NCBI RefSeq assembly: GCF_027451485.1
Contig: NZ_DAIDJE010000048.1
Location: 21,824-85,823, forward strand
From: Bradyrhizobium sp.
GTDB lineage: Bacteria > Pseudomonadota > Alphaproteobacteria > Rhizobiales > Xanthobacteraceae
DNA: 64,000 nt
Reading direction: 5' to 3'
The notes under the pieces are model-generated. The model saw nothing but the letters and a program-made list of their open reading frames with translations, made no database searches and was not told the origin of the DNA. How positions within the stretch are numbered: the stretch's first letter is position 1; each line of letters starts with the position of its first letter. Positions 18,344 through 27,895 of this stretch are shown here, piece after piece. Position numbers and translations under genes: made by a program.

Positions 18344-20419
18344 TCACTCCGCTGCCGTCAGCATGCGCCCGGAGGCAAGACGCGAGCATTCCGCCATTAC
18401 GGCAGACGCCCGTGCGATCGGGTTGGTCAGATAGAAGTCCTCAACCGACGCCTTGAACGGCACCTTTTCAACCTCGCCGCCGCGGGTGGCAAGCGCCTTG
18501 ATGGCCGCCGCATCGCCCGCCGCGATCTGGTCGAGGCGCATCAGATGCGGCGCTGTCTTGAAGAGGGCCTGACGCAGCGACGCCAGCGAGTCGAACGGCA
18601 GCTTTTTCCCCAAAACTTCCGACAGTGCGCGGATGATCGCCCAATCTTCGCGCGCTTCCCCGGGCGGGAAACCGGCGCGGTTGGCCATCTGCGCCCGGCC
18701 CTCGGTATTGACGAAGATACCGGACTTTTCGGTGTAAGCTGCGCCGGGCAGGATGACATCGGCCCGGTGTGCGCCGGCATCGCCATGGGTGCCGATATAA
18801 ACCACGAAGGTCCCGTCCGGCACCTTCACCTCGTCGGCGCCCAGCAGGAACAGGACGTCGAGCGTTCCGAAGGTCGTCATCTGCGCCGCGTTCAATCCAT
18901 CCGCTCCGGCAGCAAAACCGATGTCGAGTGCGCCGGCGCGCGAAGCGGTATCGTGCAAGACGGCAAAGCCGTCCCAGCCGTCCTTGACTGCGTCGATAGC
19001 CAACGCGAGTTTCGCGGCGCGTGCCAAAATTGCCGCCCCGTCGTGACGCCCAAACGCGCCGGCGCCAACCAGCACGATCGGCTTCTTCGCATTCTTCAGG
19101 ACGTCGGCAAAGGAATGCTTGCCGGCGGCGAGATCGCCGAACGAATCCGCTCCTGCGCCGATGTAATCATAGTCGTAGGTCAGATCGGCCTTAATCCCGA
19201 TCACGCCGACCTTGAGCTGACCGGTGCGCCAGCGCTTGCGAATGCGCGCGTTGAGAACCGCGGCCTCCTTGCGCGGGTTCGAGCCCACAATCAACAGCGC
19301 ATCGGCCTGGTCGATGCCGGCAATCGTCGGATTAAAAAGATAGGACGCGCGTCCGGCCTTCGGGTCGAAGGCATCGCCGCCCTGGACGGCGAGATTGACC
19401 GAGCCGAACTTGGCCAGAAGCTCTTTCAGGGCAAACATCTCTTCCACGGCGGCGAGATCGCCGGCGATGGCACCGATGCGCTTTCCGTCGGTGCGCGAAA
19501 CCTTGGCGGCAATCGCGGCAAAGGCCTGCTGCCATGAGGCCGGCTGGAGCTTGCCGTTGGCGCGGATGTAGGGCCGGTCAAGCCGCTGCGTGCGCAACCC
19601 ATCGACCACGTGGCGGGTCTTGTCGGAAATCCACTCCTCGTTGATCGCCTCGTTGACGCGCGGCAGGATCCGCATCACCTCGCGCCCGCGCGTATCCACC
19701 CGGATCGCCGAACCCACGCCGTCCATCACGTCGACCGACTGGGTCTTGCCCAGTTCCCACGGCCGCGCGGCGAAGGCGTAAGGCTTCGACGTCAACGCGC
19801 CGACGGGACAGATATCGACAAGATTGCCCTGCAACTCGGAGGTCAGCGCGCTCTCGAGATAGGTCGTGATCTCCATGTCCTCGCCGCGGCCGGTTGCGCC
19901 CATTTCCGGCGCCCCGCAAATTTCAGCCGAGAAACGGACGCACCGCGTGCACTGGATGCAGCGGGTCATCGACGTCTTGACCAGCGCGCCGAGATATTTG
20001 TCCTCGACAGCGCGCTTGTTCTCGGCGAAGCGCGAGCTGTCGACGCCATAGCCCATCGCCTGGTCCTGCAGGTCGCATTCCCCGCCCTGGTCGCAGATCG
20101 GGCAGTCGAGCGGATGGTTGATCAGCAAAAATTCCATCACGCCTTCGCGCGCCTTCTTGACCATCGGCGAGCGGGTGGAGATCTCCGGCGGCTCTCCATT
20201 CGGTCCCGGACGGCAATCGCGCACGCCCCAGGCACAGCTGGCGACCGGCTTCGGGCCGCCCTTCACCTCGACCAGACACATCCGGCAATTGCCGGCGATC
20301 GAGAGCCGCTCGTGGTAGCAGAAGCGCGGGATTTCGGCGCCTGCCGCCTCACACGCCTGAAGCAGCGTGTATTCGGCGGGCACATCGATTTCTTTGCCAT
20401 CGACAACGAGTTTGGTCAT
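18344..20419 (-). CDS. nuoG: NADH-quinone oxidoreductase subunit G
   Basis: 691 aa iron-sulfur subunit. The N-terminal 2Fe-2S ligands appear as [15 protein letters not shown], the His-coordinated 4Fe-4S N5 cluster as [17 protein letters not shown], and N4 ligands as [10 protein letters not shown] with [11 protein letters not shown]. The C-terminal molybdopterin-oxidoreductase-like half is degenerate, as normal for NuoG. Length is typical for alphaproteobacteria. A 162-aa gene of unknown function separates it from nuoF. Confidence 0.97.
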   Translation of the reverse strand: MTKLVVDGKEIDVPAEYTLLQACEAAGAEIPRFCYHERLSIAGNCRMCLVEVKGGPKPVASCAWGVRDCRPGPNGEPPEISTRSPMVKKAREGVMEFLLINHPLDCPICDQGGECDLQDQAMGYGVDSSRFAENKRAVEDKYLGALVKTSMTRCIQCTRCVRFSAEICGAPEMGATGRGEDMEITTYLESALTSELQGNLVDICPVGALTSKPYAFAARPWELGKTQSVDVMDGVGSAIRVDTRGREVMRILPRVNEAINEEWISDKTRHVVDGLRTQRLDRPYIRANGKLQPASWQQAFAAIAAKVSRTDGKRIGAIAGDLAAVEEMFALKELLAKFGSVNLAVQGGDAFDPKAGRASYLFNPTIAGIDQADALLIVGSNPRKEAAVLNARIRKRWRTGQLKVGVIGIKADLTYDYDYIGAGADSFGDLAAGKHSFADVLKNAKKPIVLVGAGAFGRHDGAAILARAAKLALAIDAVKDGWDGFAVLHDTASRAGALDIGFAAGADGLNAAQMTTFGTLDVLFLLGADEVKVPDGTFVVYIGTHGDAGAHRADVILPGAAYTEKSGIFVNTEGRAQMANRAGFPPGEAREDWAIIRALSEVLGKKLPFDSLASLRQALFKTAPHLMRLDQIAAGDAAAIKALATRGGEVEKVPFKASVEDFYLTNPIARASAVMAECSRLASGRMLTAAE

Positions 20420-20426
20420 TGCTGTC

Positions 20427-20915
20427 TCAAGTCTTTCCCAGCTTGCAGTCCGGCGGCATGACGCTGGCGGATATGAAGGATTTCTTCACCCAGTCCTGGG
20501 TGACGGTGCCGTAGGTCGCGAGATAGGTGGGCTCGGACTGGTTCTTCTCGCAGAGAAACGGCAGATGCGGCTTCAGGTCGTAGTCGCAGGAGGCGAGCCA
20601 TTCCCGCCGGTCCGAAAAGGCGGCGAAGGCTTCCTCGCATGCATAAAGGAAATACGACACGAAGCTTTCGTACTGGACCTGAAGATCATGCCCGCCCGCC
20701 TTGATCGCCGCGTAATCGGGCGATGAAAACTTCGGGTTCTTGAAAGCAAGATCGGTGTAGGCAAGAAACGCCTGCCGCGCGGCGACGGCGCGGTTGTTGG
20801 AACGGATTTCGTTGATCTGGAACAGGATCGCGACAAAGCCGAGCAGCGCCACGGCCGCCTGCGCCATCTGCGCCAGCGTCCCGAACTTCTGCCAGAATGT
20901 TGCGGGCAGCGCCAT
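20427..20915 (-). CDS. Unknown membrane protein encoded between nuoF and nuoG
   Basis: 162 aa. An N-terminal amphipathic start (MALPATFWQKFGTLAQMAQ) leads into one transmembrane helix (AAVALLGFVAILFQINEI), followed by a mostly helical soluble part with RAVAARQAFLAYTDLAF and three or four Cys residues. It does not resemble any standard or accessory complex I subunit I know. It begins 6 bases after the nuoF stop and ends 8 bases before the nuoG start, so it must be cotranscribed with complex I. A role in assembly or stability of the peripheral arm is possible but is inference from position only. Confidence 0.8.
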   Translation of the reverse strand: MALPATFWQKFGTLAQMAQAAVALLGFVAILFQINEIRSNNRAVAARQAFLAYTDLAFKNPKFSSPDYAAIKAGGHDLQVQYESFVSYFLYACEEAFAAFSDRREWLASCDYDLKPHLPFLCEKNQSEPTYLATYGTVTQDWVKKSFISASVMPPDCKLGKT

Positions 20916-20920
20916 ATATC

Positions 20921-22246
20921 CTACTCCGCCGCGACCATATGTTGGGGGTCAAGAATGCCCTGATCGTCGAGGTCGGCCTTATGCGAATATTGATCGATGC
21001 GTTCTTCGATCTCATGACGGAAATGCGCGATCAGGCCCTGGATCGGCCAGGCTGCGGCATCACCGAGCGCGCAGATGGTGTGGCCCTCGACCTGCTTGGT
21101 GACTTCCAGCAGCATGTCGATTTCGCGCTTGTGGGCACGACCTTCCGCCATGCGGGTCAAGACGCGCCACATCCACCCCGTGCCTTCGCGGCAAGGCGTG
21201 CACTGGCCACAGCTCTCATGCTTGTAGAAATAGGAGATGCGGGCGATCGCGCGGATGAGGTCGGTCGATTTGTCCATCACGATCACGGCGGCGGTGCCAA
21301 GCCCCGAGCGCAGCTTTCCGAGACTGTCGAAATCCATCGGCGTGTCGATGATCTGCTCGGCCGGCACCATGCGCACCGACGAGCCGCCGGGAATTACCGC
21401 CTTCAGATTATCCCAGCCGCCGCGAATGCCGCCGCAATGTTTTTCGATCAGTTCGCGGAACGGAATGCCCATCGCCTCTTCGACGTTGCATGGCCGCTGC
21501 ACGTGACCTGAGATGCAGAACAGCTTGGTGCCGACATTGTTCGGCCGGCCGATGGCGGCGAACCAGGCTGCCCCCCGGCGCAGGATATCGGGGGCGACGG
21601 CGATCGACTCGACGTTGTTCACCGTCGTTGGGCAGCCGAACAGCCCAACATTGGCCGGGAACGGCGGCTTCAGCCGCGGCTGGCCCTTCTTGCCTTCGAG
21701 GCTTTCCAGGAGCGCCGTCTCTTCGCCGCAGATATAGGCGCCGGCGCCGTGAGTGACGTAGAGATCGAACGGCCAGCCATGGACGTTATCCTTGCCGATC
21801 AGCTTGGCCTCGTAGGCCTGGTCGACCGCGGCCTGAAGATGCTCCCGCTCGCGGATGAACTCGCCGCGCACGTAGATGTAGCACGCGTGCGCGCCCATCG
21901 CGAAGCTCGCGAGCAGGCAACCCTCGATCAGCAGATGCGGATCGTGCCGCATGATCTCGCGGTCCTTGCAGGTGCCGGGCTCGGATTCGTCGGCGTTGAC
22001 CACGAGATAGCTCGGGCGCCCGTCCTTGGATTCCTTCGGCATGAAGGACCATTTCATCCCGGTCGGGAATCCGGCGCCGCCGCGGCCGCGCAGGCCGGAG
22101 GCCTTCATCTCGTTGATGATCCAGTCGCGCCCCTTCTCGATGATCGCCTTGGTTCCATCCCAGGCGCCGCGACGCCGAGCACCCTCGAGGCCCCAGTCGT
22201 GCAGGCCGTAGAGATTTTTGAAGATGCGGTCCTTATCCTCGAGCAT
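20921..22246 (-). CDS. nuoF: NADH-quinone oxidoreductase subunit F
   Basis: 441 aa NADH-binding flavoprotein subunit carrying FMN and cluster N3. The NADH/FMN loop is visible as [16 protein letters not shown], the FMN site as [15 protein letters not shown], and the N3 ligands as [12 protein letters not shown] with a later Cys in [12 protein letters not shown]. The ATG at 22246 overlaps the nuoE stop (ATGA), indicating coupled translation. Confidence 0.97.
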   Translation of the reverse strand: MLEDKDRIFKNLYGLHDWGLEGARRRGAWDGTKAIIEKGRDWIINEMKASGLRGRGGAGFPTGMKWSFMPKESKDGRPSYLVVNADESEPGTCKDREIMRHDPHLLIEGCLLASFAMGAHACYIYVRGEFIREREHLQAAVDQAYEAKLIGKDNVHGWPFDLYVTHGAGAYICGEETALLESLEGKKGQPRLKPPFPANVGLFGCPTTVNNVESIAVAPDILRRGAAWFAAIGRPNNVGTKLFCISGHVQRPCNVEEAMGIPFRELIEKHCGGIRGGWDNLKAVIPGGSSVRMVPAEQIIDTPMDFDSLGKLRSGLGTAAVIVMDKSTDLIRAIARISYFYKHESCGQCTPCREGTGWMWRVLTRMAEGRAHKREIDMLLEVTKQVEGHTICALGDAAAWPIQGLIAHFRHEIEERIDQYSHKADLDDQGILDPQHMVAAE

Positions 22247-22857
22247 CAGGTGGTTTCCTTCAGCGTAGTCGGTCCGCCGACAGGCGCGGAGAACTGGCGA
22301 TCAATCTGCGGCCCGGGCTTCGGCGGCTTGCCGGTGGCAAAGCCGTCCAGCACCTTGCCGAAGCTCTCCTTGGTCAAGTCCTCATAGGTATCCTTCCCGA
22401 TCAGGACCATCGGTGCGTTCACACAGGCGCCGAGACACTCGACCTCCTCCCAGGAAAAATTGCCGTCCTTCGACAGATGGAAGGGATCGTGATGGATCCG
22501 GCTCTGGCAGACCTCGATCAGATCGCCCGCCCCGCGCAGGCGGCACGGCGTCGTGCCGCAGACCTGCACGTGCGCCTTCTTGCCGACCGGCGCCAGCTGG
22601 AACATGGTGTAGAAGGTCGCAACTTCGAGCACGCGGATATAGGGCATGTCGAGCAGGTCGGCGACCGCGCGGATCGCCGCTTCCGACACCCAGCCCTCGT
22701 GCTGCTCCTGCACCCGCCACAGGATCGCGATGACGGCCGAGGCCTGACGTCCGGGCGGATACTTGGCGATTTCCTTCTTCGCCCATTCAAGATTCTCCGG
22801 CGTGAACGTAAAGCTCGCAGGCTGGACTTCCTTGGGCGCAAGGCGACGAACGGACAT
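22246..22857 (-). CDS. nuoE: NADH-quinone oxidoreductase subunit E
   Basis: 203 aa thioredoxin-like subunit with 2Fe-2S cluster N1a. The four ligand Cys occur in [12 protein letters not shown] and [11 protein letters not shown]. The N-terminal helical region includes [27 protein letters not shown]. It starts 13 bases downstream of the FkbM-like gene, which separates it from nuoD; in most genomes nuoD and nuoE are neighbours. Confidence 0.96.
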   Translation of the reverse strand: MSVRRLAPKEVQPASFTFTPENLEWAKKEIAKYPPGRQASAVIAILWRVQEQHEGWVSEAAIRAVADLLDMPYIRVLEVATFYTMFQLAPVGKKAHVQVCGTTPCRLRGAGDLIEVCQSRIHHDPFHLSKDGNFSWEEVECLGACVNAPMVLIGKDTYEDLTKESFGKVLDGFATGKPPKPGPQIDRQFSAPVGGPTTLKETT

Positions 22858-22870
22858 CGTATTCAGTCTC

Positions 22871-23833
22871 TCATTGCATGCGGCGGCCGGCGCTGGCGTT
22901 CAGGGCAGCAATTCGCTCCTGCCAGAACGCGCTTGACGTGCCGAAGACGTTGTAGCCGATGTGGGAGGAAACCTTGATGCGGTCGAGGATCGAAAGCTCG
23001 GTCACGGTCTCAAGGCGGTTGGAACGGGGGTCGTAGACGATCAGCTGAAGCGGTGTCTGATCGAGGATATAGCGCGACACGGTGTGGTCGGGGTCGTTGC
23101 CGTGCTCCTCGCAAATGATCACGCTGTCGCCGGCAAGCAATTTCGTGCCGCCCTTGATGGCGTCGATTTCGACGCCCTCGACGTCGAGCTTGATAAGGTA
23201 CTTGCCGCCCGGCGCGATCCTGCCTTCAGCGAGGAGATCATCGAGCGCCATCACCGGCACTTCTTCGCCGCCGACCGTGCCGCCGGCGATGCTGAACGCC
23301 TCGTGCTTGGTACCCGACAGCCGAGCGGTGCCCTTCGCAGCGCCGATGGCGCACTTCAGCGTCTCAAAGCGGCTGCCATTGACCTTCGCGTTATTGGCGA
23401 GCTTGGCAAAATTTTCCGAGGATGGTTCGAAGGCGATAGCCTTGTGCGCGCCGAAGGGCTTGCTCGTCACCAGTACCGACCAGTAGCCGTAATTGGCGCC
23501 GCAATCGAGCAGCGTGTAGTCGACATCGACGGAATGACGGAACAGCAATTCGAGTTCGTCTTCGTAATGATAGGAACGGTCGAGCAGCTTGCTCCAATAG
23601 CCGTCACCATAGGGAAACTCGAACGTCGCATCCTCATTTAGCCTGATGGCGATGTTCCGCTCCGGCAGCGTCTTGCGCAGCAGGTTGGCGCAACCGTTGT
23701 AGCCGCGATGGAAGAAATGAGAGGAGATTTTCGAGCCCGTCACCAGCGCCAAGGCAGCCGTCCGCTCCCACAGGTTGGCCCCTTCGAGGGCGCCCGAGGC
23801 TCGGTCGAACTGGATGGGCGGCGTTGCGATCAC
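22871..23833 (-). CDS. FkbM family methyltransferase inside the nuo operon
   Basis: 320 aa SAM-dependent methyltransferase. The SAM-binding motif I appears as DCGANYGYW at residues 110-118, followed by [22 protein letters not shown] and, in the C-terminal half, [17 protein letters not shown], the signature of the FkbM family. FkbM enzymes usually methylate hydroxyl groups of glycans or polyketides. The start is GTG 23833, overlapping the nuoD stop (GTGA), with GAGAGG seven bases upstream, so it is translationally coupled to nuoD. The substrate is unknown. Nothing in it suggests a role as a complex I subunit. Confidence 0.88.
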   Translation of the reverse strand: MIATPPIQFDRASGALEGANLWERTAALALVTGSKISSHFFHRGYNGCANLLRKTLPERNIAIRLNEDATFEFPYGDGYWSKLLDRSYHYEDELELLFRHSVDVDYTLLDCGANYGYWSVLVTSKPFGAHKAIAFEPSSENFAKLANNAKVNGSRFETLKCAIGAAKGTARLSGTKHEAFSIAGGTVGGEEVPVMALDDLLAEGRIAPGGKYLIKLDVEGVEIDAIKGGTKLLAGDSVIICEEHGNDPDHTVSRYILDQTPLQLIVYDPRSNRLETVTELSILDRIKVSSHIGYNVFGTSSAFWQERIAALNASAGRRMQ

Positions 23834-25026
23834 CGATCAACCTCTCCGAACACGATGTCGAGGGAGCCGAGAATGGCCGAGACGTCGGCGAGCAGGTGGC
23901 CGCGGCAGATGAAATCCATCGCCTGCAAATGTGCAAAGCCCGGCGCGCGAATCTTGCACTTGTAGGGCTTGTTGGACCCGTCGGCGACGAGATAGACGCC
24001 GAACTCGCCCTTCGGCGCTTCGACGGCCGCATAGACCTGACCGGCCGGGACGTGAAAACCTTCCGTGTAGAGCTTGAAGTGATGGATCAGGGCCTCCATC
24101 GAGCGCTTCATTTCGCCCCGGCGAGGCGGGAAGATTTTGTGATCCTGGATCGCCACCGGCCCCTGCCCGTCGGGGCTGCGCAATTTGGCGATGCACTGCT
24201 TCATGATTTTCACCGACTGCCGCATTTCTTCCATGCGGATGCAGTAGCGGTCGTAGCAGTCGCCGTTTTTGCCGATCGGAATATCGAAATCCATCTCGGC
24301 ATAGCATTCGTAAGGCTGGGCCTTGCGAAGATCCCAGGCCGCGCCGGAGCCGCGCACCATGACGCCCGAGAAACCCCATTCCCAGGCCTGTTGCAGCGTG
24401 ACGACGCCGATGTCGACGTTGCGCTGCTTGAAGATGCGGTTGCCGGTCAGCAAGGTTTCGAGGTCGTCGATGACCGTCGGGAACGCGTCGCACCAGGTGT
24501 CGATATCGTCGATCAGTTTCGCCGGCAGATCCTGGTGCACGCCGCCGATGCGGAAATAGGCCGCATGCATGCGCGAGCCCGAAGCGCGCTCGTAGAACAC
24601 CATCAGCTTCTCGCGTTCCTCAAAGCCCCACAGCGGCGGGGTGAGCGCGCCGACATCCATCGCCTGTGTCGTGACGTTGAGAAGATGCGAAAGGATGCGT
24701 CCGATCTCGCAATACAGAACCCGGATCAACTGGCCGCGGCGCGGCACCTCGATGCCGAGCAGCTTTTCCGCCGCAAGGCAGAATGCGTGCTCCTGATTCA
24801 TCGGCGCGACGTAGTCCAGCCGGTCGAAATACGGAATCGCCTGAAGATAGGTCTTGGCCTCGATCAGCTTTTCGGTGCCGCGGTGAAGCAGGCCGATATG
24901 GGGGTCGACGCGGGCGACGACCTCGCCGTCCAGTTCCAGCACGAGACGCAGCACACCGTGCGCCGCCGGATGCTGCGGGCCAAAATTGATGGTGAAGTTG
25001 CGCAAGCTTTGCGGTTGCTCGTTCAT
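23830..25026 (-). CDS. nuoD: NADH-quinone oxidoreductase subunit D
   Basis: 398 aa hydrogenase-like 49-kDa subunit that forms part of the quinone pocket. Family marks are [52 protein letters not shown] and the C-terminal [29 protein letters not shown]. NuoC and NuoD are separate here, unlike the fused NuoCD of enterobacteria. Start ATG 25026 overlaps the nuoC stop. Confidence 0.97.
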   Translation of the reverse strand: MNEQPQSLRNFTINFGPQHPAAHGVLRLVLELDGEVVARVDPHIGLLHRGTEKLIEAKTYLQAIPYFDRLDYVAPMNQEHAFCLAAEKLLGIEVPRRGQLIRVLYCEIGRILSHLLNVTTQAMDVGALTPPLWGFEEREKLMVFYERASGSRMHAAYFRIGGVHQDLPAKLIDDIDTWCDAFPTVIDDLETLLTGNRIFKQRNVDIGVVTLQQAWEWGFSGVMVRGSGAAWDLRKAQPYECYAEMDFDIPIGKNGDCYDRYCIRMEEMRQSVKIMKQCIAKLRSPDGQGPVAIQDHKIFPPRRGEMKRSMEALIHHFKLYTEGFHVPAGQVYAAVEAPKGEFGVYLVADGSNKPYKCKIRAPGFAHLQAMDFICRGHLLADVSAILGSLDIVFGEVDR

Positions 25027-25640
25027 GACTTCGGCTCCGCCTTCGCTTTCTCGTCACCCGGGAGCGGGTAGTCAGCGCCTTCCCATGGCGACATAAAATC
25101 GAATTTCCGGAATTCCTGATTGAGCCGGACCGGCTCGTACAGCACCCGCTTCTCCTGGTCGTCGTAGCGTACCTCGACAAACCCGGTGAGCGGAAAATCC
25201 TTGCGCAGCGGGTGGCCGTCGAAACCGTAATCCGTCAACAGACGGCGCATGTCCGGGTGGCCAACGAAGATCACGCCGTAGAGATCGTAGGTTTCGCGCT
25301 CGAACCAGTCGGCGCCCGGAAACACGCCGATGATCGAAGGCACCTGCGTCGTTTCGTCAGCTTCGCCGCGCAGACGGATGCGGGTATTCAAGGTCGGCGA
25401 CAGCAGGTGGTAAACCACATCGAACCGCTTCTCGCGGCCGGGATAATCGACTGCCGTGACATCCGTCAGATTGACGAAGCGGCAGGCCGGATCGTCCCGG
25501 AGATAGCGGACGACATCGACGATGCGTTCGATCCGCACATCCACCGTAAGCTGGTTGAACGCCACCGAATGGCCCGTCGCCGCACCCGATAGCGCGCCAA
25601 CGATCGTCTGCCCCAAAGCGTCAAGCTTGCCGTCGTCCAT
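25023..25640 (-). CDS. nuoC: NADH-quinone oxidoreductase subunit C
   Basis: 205 aa 30-kDa subunit of the peripheral arm. The signature region is [42 protein letters not shown], with the conserved ERE-DxxG-HP-L-RDY-type spacing. The stop overlaps the nuoD start (ATGA), and it begins 13 bases after nuoB. Confidence 0.96.
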   Translation of the reverse strand: MDDGKLDALGQTIVGALSGAATGHSVAFNQLTVDVRIERIVDVVRYLRDDPACRFVNLTDVTAVDYPGREKRFDVVYHLLSPTLNTRIRLRGEADETTQVPSIIGVFPGADWFERETYDLYGVIFVGHPDMRRLLTDYGFDGHPLRKDFPLTGFVEVRYDDQEKRVLYEPVRLNQEFRKFDFMSPWEGADYPLPGDEKAKAEPKS

Positions 25641-25653
25641 CCCAAAACCCTAG

Positions 25654-26250
25654 CTAGCGTTCGATGGTTCCCGTGCGCCGGATCTTCTTCTGCAACAAGA
25701 GGACCCCGTAGAGCAGCGCCTCTGCCGTGGGCGGGCAGCCGGGCACGTAGATGTCGATGGGCACGATGCGGTCACAGCCGCGAACCACCGAATAAGAATA
25801 GTGGTAATAACCGCCGCCATTGGCGCACGATCCCATCGAGATCACGTAGCGCGGTTCCGGCATCTGGTCGTAAACCTTGCGCAGCGCCGGCGCCATCTTG
25901 TTGGTCAGCGTGCCGGCGACGATCATCACGTCCGATTGCCGGGGCGAGGCCCGCGGCGCAAAGCCGAAGCGCTCGACGTCATAACGCGGCATTGACACCT
26001 GCATCATTTCGACCGCGCAACAGGCAAGGCCGAATGTCATCCACATCAGCGAGCCGGTGCGCGCCCAGGTGATCAGGTCGTCGGCGGCGGCAACGAAGAA
26101 GCCCTTGTCCGAAAGCTCGTGATTGATCTCCAGGAAATAGGGGTCCTTGGCGCCGACCGGTTTTCCGGTGGAAGGGTCAATAATGCCGCTCGCAGCGGGC
26201 GCAACCGCCGGCGCGAACCCTGGCTTGGTGGGAGCTTGGCTCAATCCCAT
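25654..26250 (-). CDS. nuoB: NADH-quinone oxidoreductase subunit B
   Basis: 198 aa subunit holding the terminal 4Fe-4S cluster N2. The tandem Cys ligands are in [11 protein letters not shown], with the other two in [13 protein letters not shown] and [17 protein letters not shown] 26250 ([11 protein letters not shown]) overlaps the nuoA stop and follows an AAGGGG ribosome binding site; a longer frame extending further into nuoA is less likely. The N-terminus has a short proline- and alanine-rich extension before the conserved core. Confidence 0.96.
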   Translation of the reverse strand: MGLSQAPTKPGFAPAVAPAASGIIDPSTGKPVGAKDPYFLEINHELSDKGFFVAAADDLITWARTGSLMWMTFGLACCAVEMMQVSMPRYDVERFGFAPRASPRQSDVMIVAGTLTNKMAPALRKVYDQMPEPRYVISMGSCANGGGYYHYSYSVVRGCDRIVPIDIYVPGCPPTAEALLYGVLLLQKKIRRTGTIER

Positions 26251-26606
26251 TCCAGCGCCCCTTTCTTCCATTCATAGGCAAAACCGACCGTGAGCACGGC
26301 CAGAAACACGAACATGGACCAGAACCCGGTCGCCCCCAGCTTTCCGTAGGCAACCGCCCACGGGAACAGAAAGGCGACTTCAAGGTCGAAGATGATGAAG
26401 AGGATGGCGACCAGATAGAAGCGGACGTCGAACTTCATGCGGGCATCGTCAAAGGCATTGAAGCCGCATTCATAGGCCGAAAGTTTTTCCGGGTCCGGCT
26501 GCTGGAACGCCACCAGGAAGGGCGCAATCAGGAGCACCAGGCCGATCAGGCCGGCGACGCCGATAAACACCACGAGGGGAAGATAATTCTGGAGGATGCC
26601 GGTCAT
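26241..26606 (-). CDS. nuoA: NADH-quinone oxidoreductase subunit A
   Basis: 121 aa membrane subunit with three helices and the conserved motif [45 protein letters not shown] in interrupted form; the Cys-containing loop contacts the quinone pocket. ATG 26606 ([14 protein letters not shown]) follows GGAG-like sequence and is preferred to a longer frame that starts 99 bases upstream. It is the first gene of the nuo operon. Confidence 0.96.
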   Translation of the reverse strand: MTGILQNYLPLVVFIGVAGLIGLVLLIAPFLVAFQQPDPEKLSAYECGFNAFDDARMKFDVRFYLVAILFIIFDLEVAFLFPWAVAYGKLGATGFWSMFVFLAVLTVGFAYEWKKGALEWD

Positions 26607-26926
26607 CGGCGGAGCCTTGGTTTCGCTGCGGTCATCGGGGTCCGCAGATTCGTTGATTAGAATTGTTCCGAGCCTTAGCGCAGCGCACCAAGAGGCGCAA
26701 GACAAGCTATCTTGACGCCGTTTCGGAGTTCAGCCGGCGTGGAAAACTCCGTCGGACGTTTGGCCGGCGTCCAGTTCGTGGCTGCAACTTTGATTTCTGG
26801 CAACAGCCGCGCGTTCAGAGCGTCCGGCCAGAATGAAACCAATTTCATCGATATCCGAAACCAACCGGAAACAAATCAAGGGTACACGGGAACCAACAAA
26901 CGGCGCCAAGACGCCCGGGAGGCTCC
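26607..26926. other. Divergent intergenic region with the nuo operon promoter
   Basis: 320 bases between nuoA (minus) and the 64-aa protein gene (plus), with no convincing gene. It must contain the main promoter of the 14-subunit nuo operon and probably that of the small gene. TTGAC-like hexamers occur near 26711 on the plus strand, but I could not pair a -35 and -10 with confidence on either strand. Confidence 0.5.
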
Positions 26927-27121
26927 ATGAACCACTCCATTCATTCCGCGGACCGTGCCACCCACCTGAAGATCGTCGTGACGGCGCTTGTGGCGGGAAT
27001 CGCGGTTGCCGGTCTTGGAATTTTTGCCCGCACAGGCTCTGAATACCCCCCGAGCGCCGGAGTTCAGAAGGCTGGCCAGCCGATTGCCCTGTCCAGCTCC
27101 GACAGCCTGGGAGTCCGGTAG
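26927..27121 (+). CDS. Small single-pass membrane protein
   Basis: 64 aa. One hydrophobic segment (IVVTALVAGIAVAGLGIFA) after a polar N-terminus (MNHSIHSADRATHLK), then a polar tail with EYPPSAGVQKAGQP. GGGAGG at 26917-26922 gives a strong ribosome binding site for ATG 26927. I recall similar small proteins in Bradyrhizobium genomes, but no function is known. It is transcribed away from nuoA. Confidence 0.7.
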   Translation: MNHSIHSADRATHLKIVVTALVAGIAVAGLGIFARTGSEYPPSAGVQKAGQPIALSSSDSLGVR

Positions 27122-27262
27122 CCGTAGCTTTTGTCCCCGAAGTACCCCGTTCACCAAGGGCGCCAGATAGCCGCTTGCGGCAGCAGCAGATACGTTTAAC
27201 GGGCGACACCCCCCAGATAGGGTCAACAAGCTGAGAATCCAGATGGTTAGGCGGGTTTCCTG

Positions 27263-27559
27263 TTAAACCGCTTCCTCCAGCTCCTTGGCCGCGCGGAACG
27301 CGACCTTCTTGCTTGCCTTGATCTGGATCTGTTCGCCGGTCGCGGGGTTGCGGCCGACGCGGGCGGCGCGCTTGCGCACCTGGAGGATGCCGAGGCCGAC
27401 GATGCGAATACGCTCACCCTCCTTCAGGTGTTTGGTGATCCGCTCCACGAGGTCAGTCAGGATGGTTTCCGCCTGTTTCTTGGGCAGCTCGTGCGCCTCG
27501 GCGATGTCAGCGGCGAGGTGCTTGAGCGTGATGGTGGCGGGGGTCGCAGCTTTCGCCAT
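27263..27559 (-). CDS. HU family DNA-binding protein
   Basis: 98 aa histone-like nucleoid protein. HU features: ITLKHLAADIAEAHELPKKQAETILTDLV for the helical dimerisation part, GERIRIVGLGILQVRKRAARVGRNPATGEQI for the beta arms (RNPATG motif), and KKVAFRAAKEL at the end, each part of the expected length. ATG 27559 is preceded by GGAGGCCAAAC, a clear ribosome binding site. In many bacteria an HU gene lies directly after lon; here the two are 4 kb apart with two tRNAs between. Confidence 0.93.
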   Translation of the reverse strand: MAKAATPATITLKHLAADIAEAHELPKKQAETILTDLVERITKHLKEGERIRIVGLGILQVRKRAARVGRNPATGEQIQIKASKKVAFRAAKELEEAV

Positions 27560-27782
27560 GTTTGGCCTCCCTGTGTTAATGGTCTTCGAGAAACCAGGAA
27601 GCCGAAGCTATGGACGATTCGTGGTTTCGCTCCCCGTGTGGCTTTGCCTGCAAATAGCGCCTTTTTTGCATCGTACGTGGCGGAAAGCCCGGCGAAACAG
27701 CTGGTTTTGCAACAACCTTGACTAAAGACAGACACCCCTTTAATTCCTGCTCCGTTGCGGACCGGTCTTGATCGGAGCATCC

Positions 27783-27859
27783 GCGGGAGTAGCTCAGTTG
27801 GTTAGAGCGCCGCCCTGTCACGGCGGAGGCCGCGGGTTCGAGTCCCGTCTCTCGCGCCA
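27783..27859 (+). tRNA. tRNA-Asp (GTC)
   Basis: A 77-base cloverleaf beginning GCGGGAG and ending GCCA with encoded CCA. D arm around GCTCAGTTGGTTAGAGC, anticodon arm CCGCC-CTGTCAC-GGCGG with anticodon GTC, and T arm GCGGGTTCGAGTCCCGT. Acceptor pairs GCGGGAG with CTCTCGC, with one G-T pair. Confidence 0.97.
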
Positions 27860-27895
27860 TCTCCCCTCAGGCGCGATTTTCTGTTACTCGCGGGC

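Noticed and set aside
20427..20915. The gene between nuoF and nuoG as a displaced complex I subunit
   Set aside because: All 14 standard subunits are accounted for and it has no iron-sulfur motif or resemblance to known accessory subunits.
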